A stretch of 64,000 nt of DNA from Pollutimonas sp036675275 (GCA_036675275.1 JAKFFG010000025.1:1-64000), one strand, 5' to 3'; positions 24,580 through 33,644 are shown, counted from the first letter of the stretch. Notes: a model not told the origin generated them from the letters alone. Numbers and translations: made by a program.

Positions 24580-25527
24580 TCAAAAACTCACGGCCAGACC
24601 GACCGAAAAACCACGAACGTTGGTTCCGAATACCCAGCGCCCGACCAGCCGCGTACGGGTAATGAAGACGTTATAAGCGCTGGAATCCAGTTCCAAACCA
24701 GCACCCAGCGAAGTTAAACGGTCGAAGCCCAGCACGCCCCGCTGGTCGCCCAGGAATTCGGAATGCGTCAGCTCCAGCACATAGCGTAAGGGTCGTTGCA
24801 GCATGGTGATGCCGGTAGGTGCCCGGTAGCGCGCCCAAAGGTTAGCCGACTGCGCTGTCGCCCTGCCCTGGACGGCCGCCGAGCTATTGAAGCTCTTCAA
24901 ACGAATATCGGAATACCGCAATTCCACGTCCACTTCATAGTCCGGACGAACCTGCTCATAGTCCAGCATTATCGATCCACCCAGCCCGTAGGCATTAAGG
25001 GATCCCCTATCCAGGAAATCGATATCCCGGCCAGTCTGCTGGCCAACATACCAGCTGGCCGCACGCAGATCGCTGGTGACATTGCCGAGCGCAAAATTGA
25101 AAATCGGCCGCAGCGTCAGCTCATCGGTAAGCGGGAAGTCCCAACCAATACCGCCTGTGGCGGACACGCTGTTCCATTTTGTCGGGACCCGCCGGGTTTC
25201 GGCACCCTGCGTCGCAACGAAGGTCGGATCGTAGCGGCTTGCTGCCAAGACTCCCTCAAGATAGATGGGCACTGTGTCGGAGAGCGTGTCTCCGCCGCCA
25301 AGCTGCGTCATGAAGAAATCGCTGGACCCTTGCGTCCCGCCCGAACCGCTGCCGATAGACAGTGAGCTTGTCGTGATATCGGGAACAATGGAAAACGACA
25401 TCAAGGCAAGAACGCCATTGGCGCGCTTCTGAAGATCGTCCTGGGTCAACCTGATGCCGGATTGCGCCGACGCGGTCGTTCCCAGTGCGCAAGCCAGCAC
25501 GGTGAGCAGCCAGCCCGAAATACGCAT
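24580..25527 (-). CDS. secreted outer-membrane beta-barrel protein, unrecognised
   Basis: A 315-residue protein with a Sec signal peptide (residues 1-22, MRISGWLLTVLACALG to SAQ). The rest alternates hydrophobic and polar residues, with many aromatic girdle residues, and ends GLAVSF with a terminal Phe, the mark of BAM-inserted barrels. It resembles the barrel part of autotransporter-like proteins but has no passenger. The ATG at 25527 is chosen because it starts the signal peptide; the frame continues to 25590. Function unknown. Confidence 0.78.
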   Translation of the reverse strand: MRISGWLLTVLACALGTTASAQSGIRLTQDDLQKRANGVLALMSFSIVPDITTSSLSIGSGSGGTQGSSDFFMTQLGGGDTLSDTVPIYLEGVLAASRYDPTFVATQGAETRRVPTKWNSVSATGGIGWDFPLTDELTLRPIFNFALGNVTSDLRAASWYVGQQTGRDIDFLDRGSLNAYGLGGSIMLDYEQVRPDYEVDVELRYSDIRLKSFNSSAAVQGRATAQSANLWARYRAPTGITMLQRPLRYVLELTHSEFLGDQRGVLGFDRLTSLGAGLELDSSAYNVFITRTRLVGRWVFGTNVRGFSVGLAVSF

Positions 25528-25630
25528 GATCACTTTTGCACCCACAGCGTTCTGGCCTGGCATGTCACCCTCCGCAATGAAAGCAGGCAAGACGCGGTCG
25601 TGATTCGGTATGGTTCATTCGTGAATCATT

Positions 25631-26425
25631 CTATTTCACGGTGCCGGATGGATTTCCCATGGCTTCCCGCTGGGAAATGAGCAGTGCATCGCTCTGATCG
25701 ATGCGTATGATGCCGACACGGGGAAACTCGAAGTCGATAATGATGTATAGCGCCGCTGTCATGACGATGGCGTAGATCATTTGGTGAAATATGCTGCCCT
25801 GCTTTCCTTGTCCCAGGTTTATGCCCACGAAGCAACCGCAGACTAACGCCAGAAATCCAAGAAACAGATAGGTCACGAGGGGTGGGTGCACCTTTTGCGC
25901 AGCCATCAAGGTGGTCGTTGCGTCTAGCATGTCGTTGACGGCCCCGACATACGAGACGGCGAAGGGCGGTATGCTGCGCTTGGCCGCCTGCATTGAAGTC
26001 GCCCAGATTTCCTGCTGAATCAGTCCTGTTTTGACCACGATTTCATCGCGCCGACCTCGATTGGCGATGTTCCGTTCATAGTTGATCCGCTCATCCACAT
26101 ATCGACGGAATTGATCACGCAGCACCGGCTGGTCTTCGCCACTGACCATGTCGATGCGCAGCCAGGCAGTTCCGATGGCGTTGGCCTCTTGTACAAGAAA
26201 ATTCCTGCGTTCCGCCATGCGTTCTGCGGCGCCGGAAAAAGTGAACGCTACCAGTAGCCCAAGCAACGCAAAAACCGAGGCCTCGATCGCCGCAGACCCG
26301 GGGCGAGAAGGCTCTTTCTCGCTGGGGTCCTGCCTAATGCCGATGCGACGCCCGATTTGAATCGCAACGAACAAGAGAGCAAAAAAGAGAACTGCGAGGC
26401 CGAACAGAACAAGCGAGTAATTCAT
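25631..26425 (-). CDS. bestrophin-like (DUF4239) membrane protein
   Basis: A 264-residue inner-membrane protein: two N-terminal helices (about 4-25 and 48-66), a cytoplasmic helical region (about 70-170, with RMAERRNFLVQEANAIGTAWLRID and RDQFRRYVDERINYER), and two C-terminal helices (about 185-203 and 213-232). This is the layout of the DUF4239/bestrophin-like family, possible anion channels with no tested role. Its ATG overlaps the TGA of a tiny upstream frame (ATGA), suggesting translational coupling. Confidence 0.8.
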   Translation of the reverse strand: MNYSLVLFGLAVLFFALLFVAIQIGRRIGIRQDPSEKEPSRPGSAAIEASVFALLGLLVAFTFSGAAERMAERRNFLVQEANAIGTAWLRIDMVSGEDQPVLRDQFRRYVDERINYERNIANRGRRDEIVVKTGLIQQEIWATSMQAAKRSIPPFAVSYVGAVNDMLDATTTLMAAQKVHPPLVTYLFLGFLALVCGCFVGINLGQGKQGSIFHQMIYAIVMTAALYIIIDFEFPRVGIIRIDQSDALLISQREAMGNPSGTVK

Positions 26426-26535
26426 AGGGTCACCATGGCGTCAGCCATTGCCTCCGCGAGAGCCGCGATAATTGCCATCCCGATATTCAGTTGCTGGTAG
26501 AAATTTTGCGTCGCAAAGGCGTTTCTAGCAAGCAA
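26422..26535 (-). CDS. tiny ORF coupled to the bestrophin-like gene
   Basis: A 37-codon minus-strand frame from TTG 26535 ends with TGA overlapping the ATG of the next gene. It encodes an Ala-rich, helix-prone peptide (NFYQQLNIGMAIIAALAE, then AMADAMVTL). A shorter version from the internal ATG would be 18 residues. The 4-base ATGA overlap argues that it is translated; there is no homology I recognise. It could be a leader or the tail of a lost gene. Confidence 0.3.
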   Translation of the reverse strand: MLARNAFATQNFYQQLNIGMAIIAALAEAMADAMVTL

Positions 26536-26735
26536 ATAATTTATTGCTTTCCCGGGGCCTTATCGCAGAAAGGCCCATCACGCGTGCGCTCGCCATCAGC
26601 CTGCTCCAGTTTTACACTAGCAATCACGACACGTCATGGCGCATTATTTGCTACCAAGGCAGTATGGATCAGTCGGACGACGACAAGTGGCCGACTGCTA
26701 AGCGTCTTAACGGATACCACCCGGGCTTGATAAAA
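26536..26735. other. intergenic region before the D15-type barrel gene
   Basis: No further gene is supported. The plus-strand frame starting at 26544 is read-through upstream of the signal peptide of the next gene. The divergent promoters of the bestrophin-like unit and the D15-type gene must lie here. Confidence 0.45.
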
Positions 26736-27878
26736 ATGTTTTCTTGCCGGTTCTGCATATTTTCGCTGTTGACCGCTTTACATATGTCTGCTGCATGCCT
26801 GGCGCAGTCCGACTCGCTAAGGACCACCGATGATATGACCGTGCACGCCGATAGCGTAGTTCAGTTATCGGGCGAGGACGACGCTGAAACCAATTTTGTG
26901 GTTCTACCCATTCCTCAATCGAATCCAGCGCTGGGGTTTGGCGTGACGCTGATAGGTATGGCGCTGTACAACCCGAACAACAGCGAGCGGCCATGGGTTA
27001 CGGGAGTCGGTGCCATGAAAGCGGGATCAAGCCATGCTGTCGGCGTCGTACAGCAAGCCAGCCTGATGCAAGATCGGCTGCGCGTGCTTGCCGCTTATGC
27101 CAGTGCCGACCTGGATTTGCGGTTCTACGGCATAGGCGCAGCTGCCGGAGATCGCGACACATCCATTCCTCTTGACCAATCCGGCAGGGGCGGCGTTCTC
27201 CAGGCCTTGTACCAGGTCAGCGATAACTGGTTCGCCGGCTTGCGCTACCAGAATATGCATTTAAAAAGTTCGATCGATCTGTCCCGTGTGCCACTATTGG
27301 GCACGGTTATACCGGAGGCAGACCTGAAACTGCGCACGGCGTCGCTTGGCCCCGCCCTTGAATACGATACACGCGACGACTCGTTCTACCCAACCAAAGG
27401 CGTCTCCGCCAAGGCCAACCTGAATTTCTTCAGTCCCAATTTCGGCAGCGATGCCAGCTTTCGCCATTTATCGGCATCATGGAACCGGTATTGGCGCTAT
27501 AGCCCGAACACCGTCATCGCCACAAGGGTGTCCGGCTGCGCCGTCGGCGGCCAAGTACCGTTCACGAACTTGTGCATGTATGGCATGAATAATGATTTGC
27601 GGGGCTATTCGACGGGGCAATACCGGGACCGCGCCATGATTGCGGCGCAAACTGAAATGCGCTGGCGCCTCGGCGAGCGGTGGGGCGTCGTGGCGTTTGC
27701 CGGGGCAGGCGCCATTGGCCCATCGTTTGCAGAACTCCCTAGCCAGAAAATATTGCCTTCCATCGGCGCCGGCCTGCGTTGGCGGGCAAGCAAAGACTAC
27801 AAGGTCAATATCAGCGTTGACGTTGCCTTCACAAAGGGAAATAATGCAGTTTATCTGTACGTCGGTGAAGCATTCTGA
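26736..27878 (+). CDS. BamA/TamA (D15) family outer-membrane barrel without POTRA
   Basis: A 380-residue protein from ATG 26736, which begins a signal peptide (MFSCRFCIFSLLTAL...CLAQ). It then has only the D15/bacterial surface antigen barrel: NPALGFGVTLIGMALY, LGPALEYDTRDDSFYPTKGV (the classic barrel motif), LRGYSTGQYRDRAMIAAQTEMRWR, and a terminal Phe in GEAF. POTRA domains are absent, as in the short single-domain group of patatin-linked or stand-alone surface antigens. An upstream in-frame ATG at 26664 is possible. Role in secretion or lipid handling unknown. Confidence 0.85.
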   Translation: MFSCRFCIFSLLTALHMSAACLAQSDSLRTTDDMTVHADSVVQLSGEDDAETNFVVLPIPQSNPALGFGVTLIGMALYNPNNSERPWVTGVGAMKAGSSHAVGVVQQASLMQDRLRVLAAYASADLDLRFYGIGAAAGDRDTSIPLDQSGRGGVLQALYQVSDNWFAGLRYQNMHLKSSIDLSRVPLLGTVIPEADLKLRTASLGPALEYDTRDDSFYPTKGVSAKANLNFFSPNFGSDASFRHLSASWNRYWRYSPNTVIATRVSGCAVGGQVPFTNLCMYGMNNDLRGYSTGQYRDRAMIAAQTEMRWRLGERWGVVAFAGAGAIGPSFAELPSQKILPSIGAGLRWRASKDYKVNISVDVAFTKGNNAVYLYVGEAF

Positions 27879-28087
27879 TACGGCACCTCGGTCTACGTCC
27901 ACAACCGCAACAGCCGCATCAATATTCAATACTCTGGTTTGCCAAAAATCCACCTTGCTGTTGGTACCCGGTAATTTGCCTGTTCTCTTTTAGCATTGGC
28001 GCCGCGCTGATCATGCATACGGCTACCGATGATGGCCTAGGCACATTCGTTCCTGCTAAATGATATGCGTTGCACAGGGGAGTAAAT

Positions 28088-28447
28088 ATGAATATAAAGC
28101 TATTCCTGGCCATGACGGTTCTGCTCGGCTGCGCCACGACGTCGGCGCAAGCACAGTCCAATCTTCGCTTTCTGCGCGATACTCCCATCACGAAGTTCAA
28201 GGAAGCTGACAGGAAACTGTTAATTGAAGCCCTGAACAAGGCGCTTGACAACGGCGCCGACGGAGTCCCCGTGACATGGGAAAACAGCAGTGCCGGCAAC
28301 AGCGGGCGTATTACGCCATCGAAAGATCCCCAGGGTCGAAGCGACTGCCGCAAGGCACTAGTCGAAAATCGCCATCAGACCATGTATAACGCGACAGAAG
28401 GTGTCTTCTGTAAAGTTGACGGCAAATGGAAGGTGCTCAGTAAGTGA
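28088..28447 (+). CDS. small secreted protein resembling RT0821/Lpp0805 surface antigens
   Basis: A 119-residue protein: signal peptide (residues 1-23, ending SAQAQ), then EALNKALDNGADGVPVTWENSSAGNSGRITP and a C-terminal DCRKAL...GVFCKVDGKWKVL. The W-E-N...G-x-I-T-P and Cys-Cys-W layout matches the 17-kDa/RT0821 surface-antigen C-terminal domain. The two Cys could form a disulfide in the periplasm. ATG 28088 follows GGGGAG. It lies in a run of envelope genes. Confidence 0.75.
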   Translation: MNIKLFLAMTVLLGCATTSAQAQSNLRFLRDTPITKFKEADRKLLIEALNKALDNGADGVPVTWENSSAGNSGRITPSKDPQGRSDCRKALVENRHQTMYNATEGVFCKVDGKWKVLSK

Positions 28448-28583
28448 ACCGCAAATCCCATTCAAGCACCCTGAGCCACGGCAACGGTCTCCTTTTCTAT
28501 AGCTTGGATAGGTTGTAATCGGCCCGAAAGACATGGTATTGGCCCGTTGTCAGTGAAATCCAAGTAAGACACCAGAGGTTGCT

Positions 28584-29834
28584 ATGCGAGTTCAACTATC
28601 AAGATCATTCATTGCTTTCCTGGTCAGCATCCTGGCACTGCTCGGACAAGTTGCCCATGCACAAGACAAGCTTTCCAATGCACAGCTGGATCAGCTATTG
28701 GCTCCAGTGGCACTTTACCCCGACGCACTGCTTTCTCAGGTGCTGATGGCTTCCACCTATCCTGGCGATGTCGCCAAGGCGGCCAAATGGTCGACTGACC
28801 ATGCCTCGCTCACGGGCGACGCGGCGACCAAGGCGGCAGAGGGCGAATCGTGGGATCCCAGCGTCAAATCCCTGGCCGCATTTCCGTCAGTACTGGATAT
28901 GATGGGGCGCCAACCGCAATGGGTGCAATCGATGGGCGATGCATTTCTTGCCCAGCCTGATGATGTGATGGCATCCGTGCAGAGGTTGCGTACACTGGCA
29001 AAGCAGGCGGGTTCGCTTGAAAGCAACGATAAGCAGAAGGTCACGACCGAAACCACCAGCACCGGCACAACGGTCGTAAATATCGAGCCCGCTAGCCCGC
29101 AAGTGGTTTATGTGCCTTCTTACGATCCCACAGTCGTCTATGGAACTTGGGCGTATCCCGCTTATCCTCCTTACTACTATCCGCCCCCGCCAGGATCCGT
29201 TTTCGCCACTGCGCTGGTGTCAGGAATTGGCTTTGGACTGGGAGTCGCCGCCATGGATTCCCTATGGGGAGATTTCGATTGGGGGCATGGTGATGTAGAT
29301 ATCAATGTTAATCGCTACAACAATATAAACGTCAACAATCGCATCGACCGCAACAACAATACATGGCAGCACAATCCTGCCAATCGGGGTAACACTCCCT
29401 ATCGCAACGACACCGTGCGCAACCGATACGACACTCAAAGGCAAGCGGGCTTGAGCGCCCAACCCTCCGCTGCTCCAGCACGTGATTCGGCACGTGATCG
29501 CGCAGCGCAATCCTTCCAGCGAAGCACCGGCCAACCGGTTGCCGGGCATGGCAAACCCGCGGCCGGGCAAAACAATTTGAGTAAACGGACTGGTGATGGA
29601 GGGCGTGACACCAACCGGCCAGCGGTGGCAGAACATCAACGCGTGGATCAAAACAAAGCGCGTGAGCGAGCTCGAGCGGCCAACAACGACTCAGCGTTGA
29701 GTGGCGCCAGCAATGGTCGCCAATTAAACCAGCAAGTACAACATCGCGGATCAGTCGCTCAAGCTCACGTCCACCGTCCCAGCGGCGGCGGGCGGGCGGG
29801 TAGTGGCGCCCACCGCGGAATGGGAAGGAGGTAG
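28584..29834 (+). CDS. DUF3300 domain secreted protein
   Basis: A 416-residue exported protein. Signal peptide 1-27 (ending AHAQ), then the DUF3300 domain (about 35-215): LDQLLAPVALYPDALLSQVLMASTYPG-type start, DMMGRQPQWVQSMGDAFLAQ, and VVYVPSYDPTVVYGTW. A short hydrophobic Gly-rich segment (about 208-225) is followed by an Asn-rich stretch and a long disordered Gln/Arg/Asn tail. The family's role is unknown. The next gene, DUF2950, is its usual partner and begins five bases after the stop codon. Confidence 0.92.
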   Translation: MRVQLSRSFIAFLVSILALLGQVAHAQDKLSNAQLDQLLAPVALYPDALLSQVLMASTYPGDVAKAAKWSTDHASLTGDAATKAAEGESWDPSVKSLAAFPSVLDMMGRQPQWVQSMGDAFLAQPDDVMASVQRLRTLAKQAGSLESNDKQKVTTETTSTGTTVVNIEPASPQVVYVPSYDPTVVYGTWAYPAYPPYYYPPPPGSVFATALVSGIGFGLGVAAMDSLWGDFDWGHGDVDINVNRYNNINVNNRIDRNNNTWQHNPANRGNTPYRNDTVRNRYDTQRQAGLSAQPSAAPARDSARDRAAQSFQRSTGQPVAGHGKPAAGQNNLSKRTGDGGRDTNRPAVAEHQRVDQNKARERARAANNDSALSGASNGRQLNQQVQHRGSVAQAHVHRPSGGGRAGSGAHRGMGRR

Positions 29835-29839
29835 GAGGC

Positions 29840-30664
29840 ATGCCCAAACGACAATATTCAACTTCGGCGCTCTCTTCCGTGCGCAGCGTGTTGCTGGGAT
29901 CCATGGCAGCGCTCTCGTTCAGCGTTGCCGCCCATGCTCAGGAACATTTTCAATATCCTGAAGTGGCAATGGATGTCTTCGTAGAGGCTGTAGATACTAG
30001 CGATCACGACGCACTGGCGCGTATTCTGGGAGCCGACTACAGACAGTATGTTCCAGACAATCTTAACCAGGATGTAATCGACGCATTCCTGGCGGCCTGG
30101 AAGGAGCGCCACAGCATTGCACTGTCAAGCAAGTCAGCGTGGCTGGAAGTGGGCGAATCGCAATGGCGCATGCCTGTTCCGGTCGTTCAAACCAACGGCA
30201 CGTGGCAGTTTGATCTGGAGGCCGGCGCTGCCGAAATGCAACGCCGCAAGCTGGGCCGCAATGAACTGGGTGCCATTGCTGCGCTTCAGACGCTGCAACA
30301 GGCTCAAAAAAAATATCGGCAGACCCAAGGACGCTATGCCACCCGTCTGGTCAGCGAGCCCAATACCCGTAATGGCCTTTATTGGCCCAGCACAGGCAAT
30401 ACATCGCCCAGTCCGCTGGGTGATGATGCCCTGGCGATGACCGCGGATACGCCAGTGGACTCAGCATATTCGGGCTATCACTTCAAAATCATGTCCGGGG
30501 CCGGTTCAACGGCCTATTCGATCGTGGCGTGGCCTGCAGAGTACGGGGTTTCCGGAGTGCATAGTTTTCTTGCGAAGCAAGACGGCACAATATTGGAAAG
30601 CTTCTCACGCCTGAACCCCGACACGGCATCGATTCAAAATATGCAATGGCGGCGCCTGCAATAG
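29840..30664 (+). CDS. DUF2950 family secreted protein
   Basis: A 274-residue protein with a signal peptide (about 1-34, ending VAAHAQ). The DUF2950 core is recognisable: EAVDTSDHDALARILGADY, GEGEL-like QWRMPVPVV, RRKLGRNELGAIAALQTLQQAQKKY, and GYHFKIMSGAG. ATG 29840 follows GGAAGGAGG, an unusually strong ribosome site inside the end of the DUF3300 gene. The pair occurs together across proteobacteria; no function has been shown. Confidence 0.92.
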   Translation: MPKRQYSTSALSSVRSVLLGSMAALSFSVAAHAQEHFQYPEVAMDVFVEAVDTSDHDALARILGADYRQYVPDNLNQDVIDAFLAAWKERHSIALSSKSAWLEVGESQWRMPVPVVQTNGTWQFDLEAGAAEMQRRKLGRNELGAIAALQTLQQAQKKYRQTQGRYATRLVSEPNTRNGLYWPSTGNTSPSPLGDDALAMTADTPVDSAYSGYHFKIMSGAGSTAYSIVAWPAEYGVSGVHSFLAKQDGTILESFSRLNPDTASIQNMQWRRLQ

Positions 30665-30723
30665 GCTTGAATCGTTAACAGGCCGGAACGCAATCAGCAC
30701 ATGAATGGTGAAAACCGAAATTC

Positions 30724-30798
30724 TGGCGCGCCCGACAGGAATCGAACCTGTATCTAAAGCTTCGGAGGCTCTTATTCTATCCATTGAACTACGGGCGC
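30724..30798 (-). tRNA. tRNA-Arg (anticodon CCG)
   Basis: The minus strand folds as a cloverleaf. The acceptor GCGCCCG (30798-30792) pairs with CGGGCGC (30734-30728). The D arm is GTTCAATGGATAGAAT, the anticodon stem AGAGC/GCTTT closes the loop CTCCGAA, and the T arm is CAGGTTCGATTCCTG. The anticodon CCG reads CGG (Arg). The 3' CCA is encoded (30726-30724). Confidence 0.96.
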
Positions 30799-31047
30799 GG
30801 GGTCGTCATTGTAGCCTGTTTGACGGGATTTTTTTTAAGGCGCGCTCTTTACCCGATTTTTGGGCTTCATATACTGCCGCCAAGTTGAGATGTATCAACT
30901 TTCATGCACTTAAGCGGCAGTCTCGTTATAATCCTTCATTCACGTGGCTTTGAGCCCTATGCGCATCTTGCGCAAGTCAGCGCACAGCTCACCCATATAG
31001 CCTTCAGGCCTTGGCGCCTTCTGACTAGGAACATGCAGGATTCGATT
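30799..31047. other. intergenic region between tRNA-Arg and the cytochrome gene
   Basis: No gene is supported. It holds the tRNA promoter on the minus strand and, on the plus strand, a candidate promoter for the cytochrome gene (see 30901-30932). Confidence 0.5.
30901..30932 (+). promoter_or_regulatory. candidate promoter of the cytochrome c gene
   Basis: A perfect TATAAT stands at 30927-30932. The -35 region is poor (TTCATG or ATGCAC at 30901-30909), so this may need an activator. Transcription would start near 30940, giving a leader of about 110 bases. Confidence 0.45.
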
Positions 31048-31998
31048 ATGAATAACACAGAAGAACACGTTGAAGAGACCATCGAGGAACACGAAGGCCT
31101 CATCAAAACGCCCAAGCAGTTGATCGTAACGGTTGTCCTGGCGTTCATCGTGCCGGTTGTTGTCATTGGCCTGCTTATTCTCCTGGTGACGTCGTCTTCC
31201 TTCATGGGATCCGGGTCCGATGCCCAAACGCCGGAAGCGATTGCTTCGCGCATCAAGCCTGTCGCGGAATTCGCGCTGGTCGACGCCAACGCTCCGAAGG
31301 TTTTCCAGACCGGACAACAAGTATTCGACACGACCTGTACCGCCTGCCACACGGCTGGTGTAGCGGGCGCGCCCAAGATCGGTGATACAGCCTCCTGGGC
31401 GCCAGTCATCGAGAAAGGCTACGATGCAATGGTCAAGAACGCCATTCATGGCATCAACGCCATGCCTCCAAAAGGCGGCAACCCTGCGCTAAGCGATTTC
31501 GAAGTCGAGCGTGCTGTTGTGTACATGGCAAATAAATCCGGAGCGTCGTTCGACGAGCCCGCCGCACCAGCTGACGACAAAGCCGACGCCGGAACTGCCG
31601 AGAAACCTGCGGCCGCTGCACCGGCTCCCGCTCCAACGGCTGCTGCCCCAGCCCCTGCGGTGCCTGCCCCCGAGCCTGAAAAATCGGCGCCAGCTGTTGC
31701 TGCAGCGCCGGCAACCGAACAGGCACCCGCAGCGCCTGCCGCAGACGCCGCGGCAATTGACCCTGCCGGCGAAAAGCTCTACAAAACCGTATGCTTTGCC
31801 TGCCACGCCACTGGCGTCGCCAACGCGCCAAAGTTCGGCGACAAGGCGGCATGGGCCAAATACGAAGCCACAGGTTTGGATGCAATGGTTCAAAACGCCA
31901 TTCACGGCATTGGCGCCATGCCGCCACGCGGTGGATCGCAAGCAAGCGATGCTGAAATGAAAGCCGCCGTGCAATATATGCTAAGCGCCAACAAGTAA
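31048..31998 (+). CDS. membrane-anchored di-haem cytochrome c
   Basis: A 316-residue protein with one N-terminal membrane anchor (about 24-48, LIVTVVLAFIVPVVVIGLLILLV split by reading). Two class I cytochrome c domains follow: CTACH at 97-101 and CFACH at 249-253, each followed by a similar NAIHGI-AMPP segment that supplies the Met/loop region. An Ala/Pro-rich linker of about 70 residues joins them. The two domains clearly arose by duplication. It is probably a periplasmic electron carrier of the cytochrome c5 type. The ATG at 31048 follows GCAGGA; 31033 is an alternative. Confidence 0.92.
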   Translation: MNNTEEHVEETIEEHEGLIKTPKQLIVTVVLAFIVPVVVIGLLILLVTSSSFMGSGSDAQTPEAIASRIKPVAEFALVDANAPKVFQTGQQVFDTTCTACHTAGVAGAPKIGDTASWAPVIEKGYDAMVKNAIHGINAMPPKGGNPALSDFEVERAVVYMANKSGASFDEPAAPADDKADAGTAEKPAAAAPAPAPTAAAPAPAVPAPEPEKSAPAVAAAPATEQAPAAPAADAAAIDPAGEKLYKTVCFACHATGVANAPKFGDKAAWAKYEATGLDAMVQNAIHGIGAMPPRGGSQASDAEMKAAVQYMLSANK

Positions 31999-32010
31999 GC
32001 GGCCTGCGCC

Positions 32011-32047
32011 CCAACAAAAAAACCGCCGACTGGCGGTTTTTTTGTTG
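32011..32047. terminator. bidirectional intrinsic terminator
   Basis: CCAACAAAAAAACCGCC (32011-32027) and GGCGGTTTTTTTGTTGG (32031-32047) form a perfect inverted repeat around a three-base loop. The GC stem is flanked by A7 and T7 runs, so it stops transcription from the cytochrome gene on plus and from the dehydrogenase gene on minus. Confidence 0.93.
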
Positions 32048-32099
32048 GCGAAATCAAAGCGCGGGGCGCTGAACGCCCCACGCGCCTGTTCTCGTTGCT

Positions 32100-33635
32100 C
32101 TACACTGCCTTGCAAACCGGCTCGGCACGCAATGACAGGCCAAGCTGTACGCGACGCTGCAGCCATGGGCTGGGACGATAACGCATATCGCCTGTTACGC
32201 GACACATCGACCGCAAGATTTCCAACACATGGGCACCGCCCAGCGCATCGCCCATGGACAGGGGGCCGCCTTTGGGATAGCCCAGCCCCAGCGATACCGC
32301 CAGGTCAATATCTGCAGGCGTCGCAATGGTCTGTTGCGCGATATCGCTGGCTACATTCACTATGGTTGCCACGATACGCTGACCAACGAAGCCAGCGGAA
32401 TCATCGATGACGGAAACCGGCGTGCTGTCGCTGGCAAGAAGAGCGTGAGCGGCGTCGCGCCACTCCGGAAGCGTGGCAGCCGAGCACATCATGACGCGGC
32501 GTTTACCTTGTTCGAGTCCGAAAAATGTGTCCAACGCTACAGTGCGTTCTCCGTCAAGCTGGTGGGAATTCACTACGGTCGCAGTATCTTCACCGTATGG
32601 GGTAACGATGATCAGAGCGTCGGCGGGAGGCGCTTCGGCCGCAACAAGCGTTATGCCCAGGCTCTTGAATAGAGCCGCCGCACGTTTATGGCCAACGGAA
32701 TGGTAAGGCGCCAGCCAAACTTTTAGCTGCGGACGCATCGCCGGTACGGCGGGCTCGGCCGGCACCTGTTTCTGGCCTTCTGGATACGAATAAAATCCTT
32801 GCCCTGTTTTCCGTCCCAGCAGCTTGCCGGCGCTGCGCACCGCGGTAATGGGAGACGGACGAAACCGCGGTTCGTCGTAGAACTGCTGATAGATCGATTC
32901 CATCACGGCATGTGAAACATCCAGCCCGGTAAGGTCCAGCAACTCGAACGGCCCCATGCGGAAACCAGCCTGCTCGCGCATGATGGCATCTATCTGATAG
33001 AACGGTGCAACCGCCTCCTGAGCCGTCTTCAGGCCTTCGATGTTCATGCCGCGACCGGCATGATTCACGATGAAACCAGGCATATCCTTGGCGCGAACAG
33101 GCGTGTGGCCCATTGCACGTGCAAACGCCATGAGCGCGTCGCCGGCCTGTACATCGGTACGCAAGCCGTCAATGACTTCGACCACCTTCATGAGCGGGAC
33201 GGGATTGAAGAAATGGAAGCCGGCAACCCGCGCAGGGTGCTCGCAGGCCTGCGCAATAGCGGTGATAGGCAGCGAGGATGTGTTCGACGCGAGGATGCAG
33301 TCCTGCGTCACAATGCCCTCGAGTTGCCGGAAAAGATCGCACTTGACCTCAAGGCGCTCTACCACGGCCTCGATAACCAGGTCGACATCGGCCATAGCCT
33401 GCAAGTCGTGGCATGGCTGAACCCGCTCAAGCGACTGAGCGGCCAACTCGGGCGTGATTTTCCCTTTCGTCGCAAGCTTGTCCCACATCTGGTTCAGGTT
33501 TGTGCGCGCCGAGGCGATTGCATCGGCATTCAGGTCGAATAGCAGAACATCAAAGCCCGCCTGCGCTGCGATCTGGGCGATTCCCCGCCCCATGGCGCCC
33601 GCGCCCACGACTCCTATTTTCTTGATGTCTTTCAT
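32100..33635 (-). CDS. 3-hydroxyacyl-CoA dehydrogenase (PaaH/PaaC type)
   Basis: A 511-residue NAD-dependent dehydrogenase of beta-oxidation or phenylacetate-type pathways. Rossmann motif GVVGAGAMGRGIAQ near residues 7-20, FFNPVPLMKVVEVI in the middle, and the C-terminal dehydrogenase domain (FIVNHAGRGM...) followed by a second such domain near 390-490. This two-C-domain layout of about 510 residues fits the PaaH/PaaC group. ATG 33635 follows CGGAG; an in-frame extension to 33689 runs into IS sequence. The CoA-transferase gene lies upstream on the same strand, now split off by an IS remnant. Confidence 0.92.
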   Translation of the reverse strand: MKDIKKIGVVGAGAMGRGIAQIAAQAGFDVLLFDLNADAIASARTNLNQMWDKLATKGKITPELAAQSLERVQPCHDLQAMADVDLVIEAVVERLEVKCDLFRQLEGIVTQDCILASNTSSLPITAIAQACEHPARVAGFHFFNPVPLMKVVEVIDGLRTDVQAGDALMAFARAMGHTPVRAKDMPGFIVNHAGRGMNIEGLKTAQEAVAPFYQIDAIMREQAGFRMGPFELLDLTGLDVSHAVMESIYQQFYDEPRFRPSPITAVRSAGKLLGRKTGQGFYSYPEGQKQVPAEPAVPAMRPQLKVWLAPYHSVGHKRAAALFKSLGITLVAAEAPPADALIIVTPYGEDTATVVNSHQLDGERTVALDTFFGLEQGKRRVMMCSAATLPEWRDAAHALLASDSTPVSVIDDSAGFVGQRIVATIVNVASDIAQQTIATPADIDLAVSLGLGYPKGGPLSMGDALGGAHVLEILRSMCRVTGDMRYRPSPWLQRRVQLGLSLRAEPVCKAV

Positions 33636-33644
33636 CAGATACTC

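Noticed and set aside
30705..30953. 82-codon plus-strand frame
   Set aside because: It runs through the antisense of tRNA-Arg; the tRNA fold is certain and the frame has no family look.
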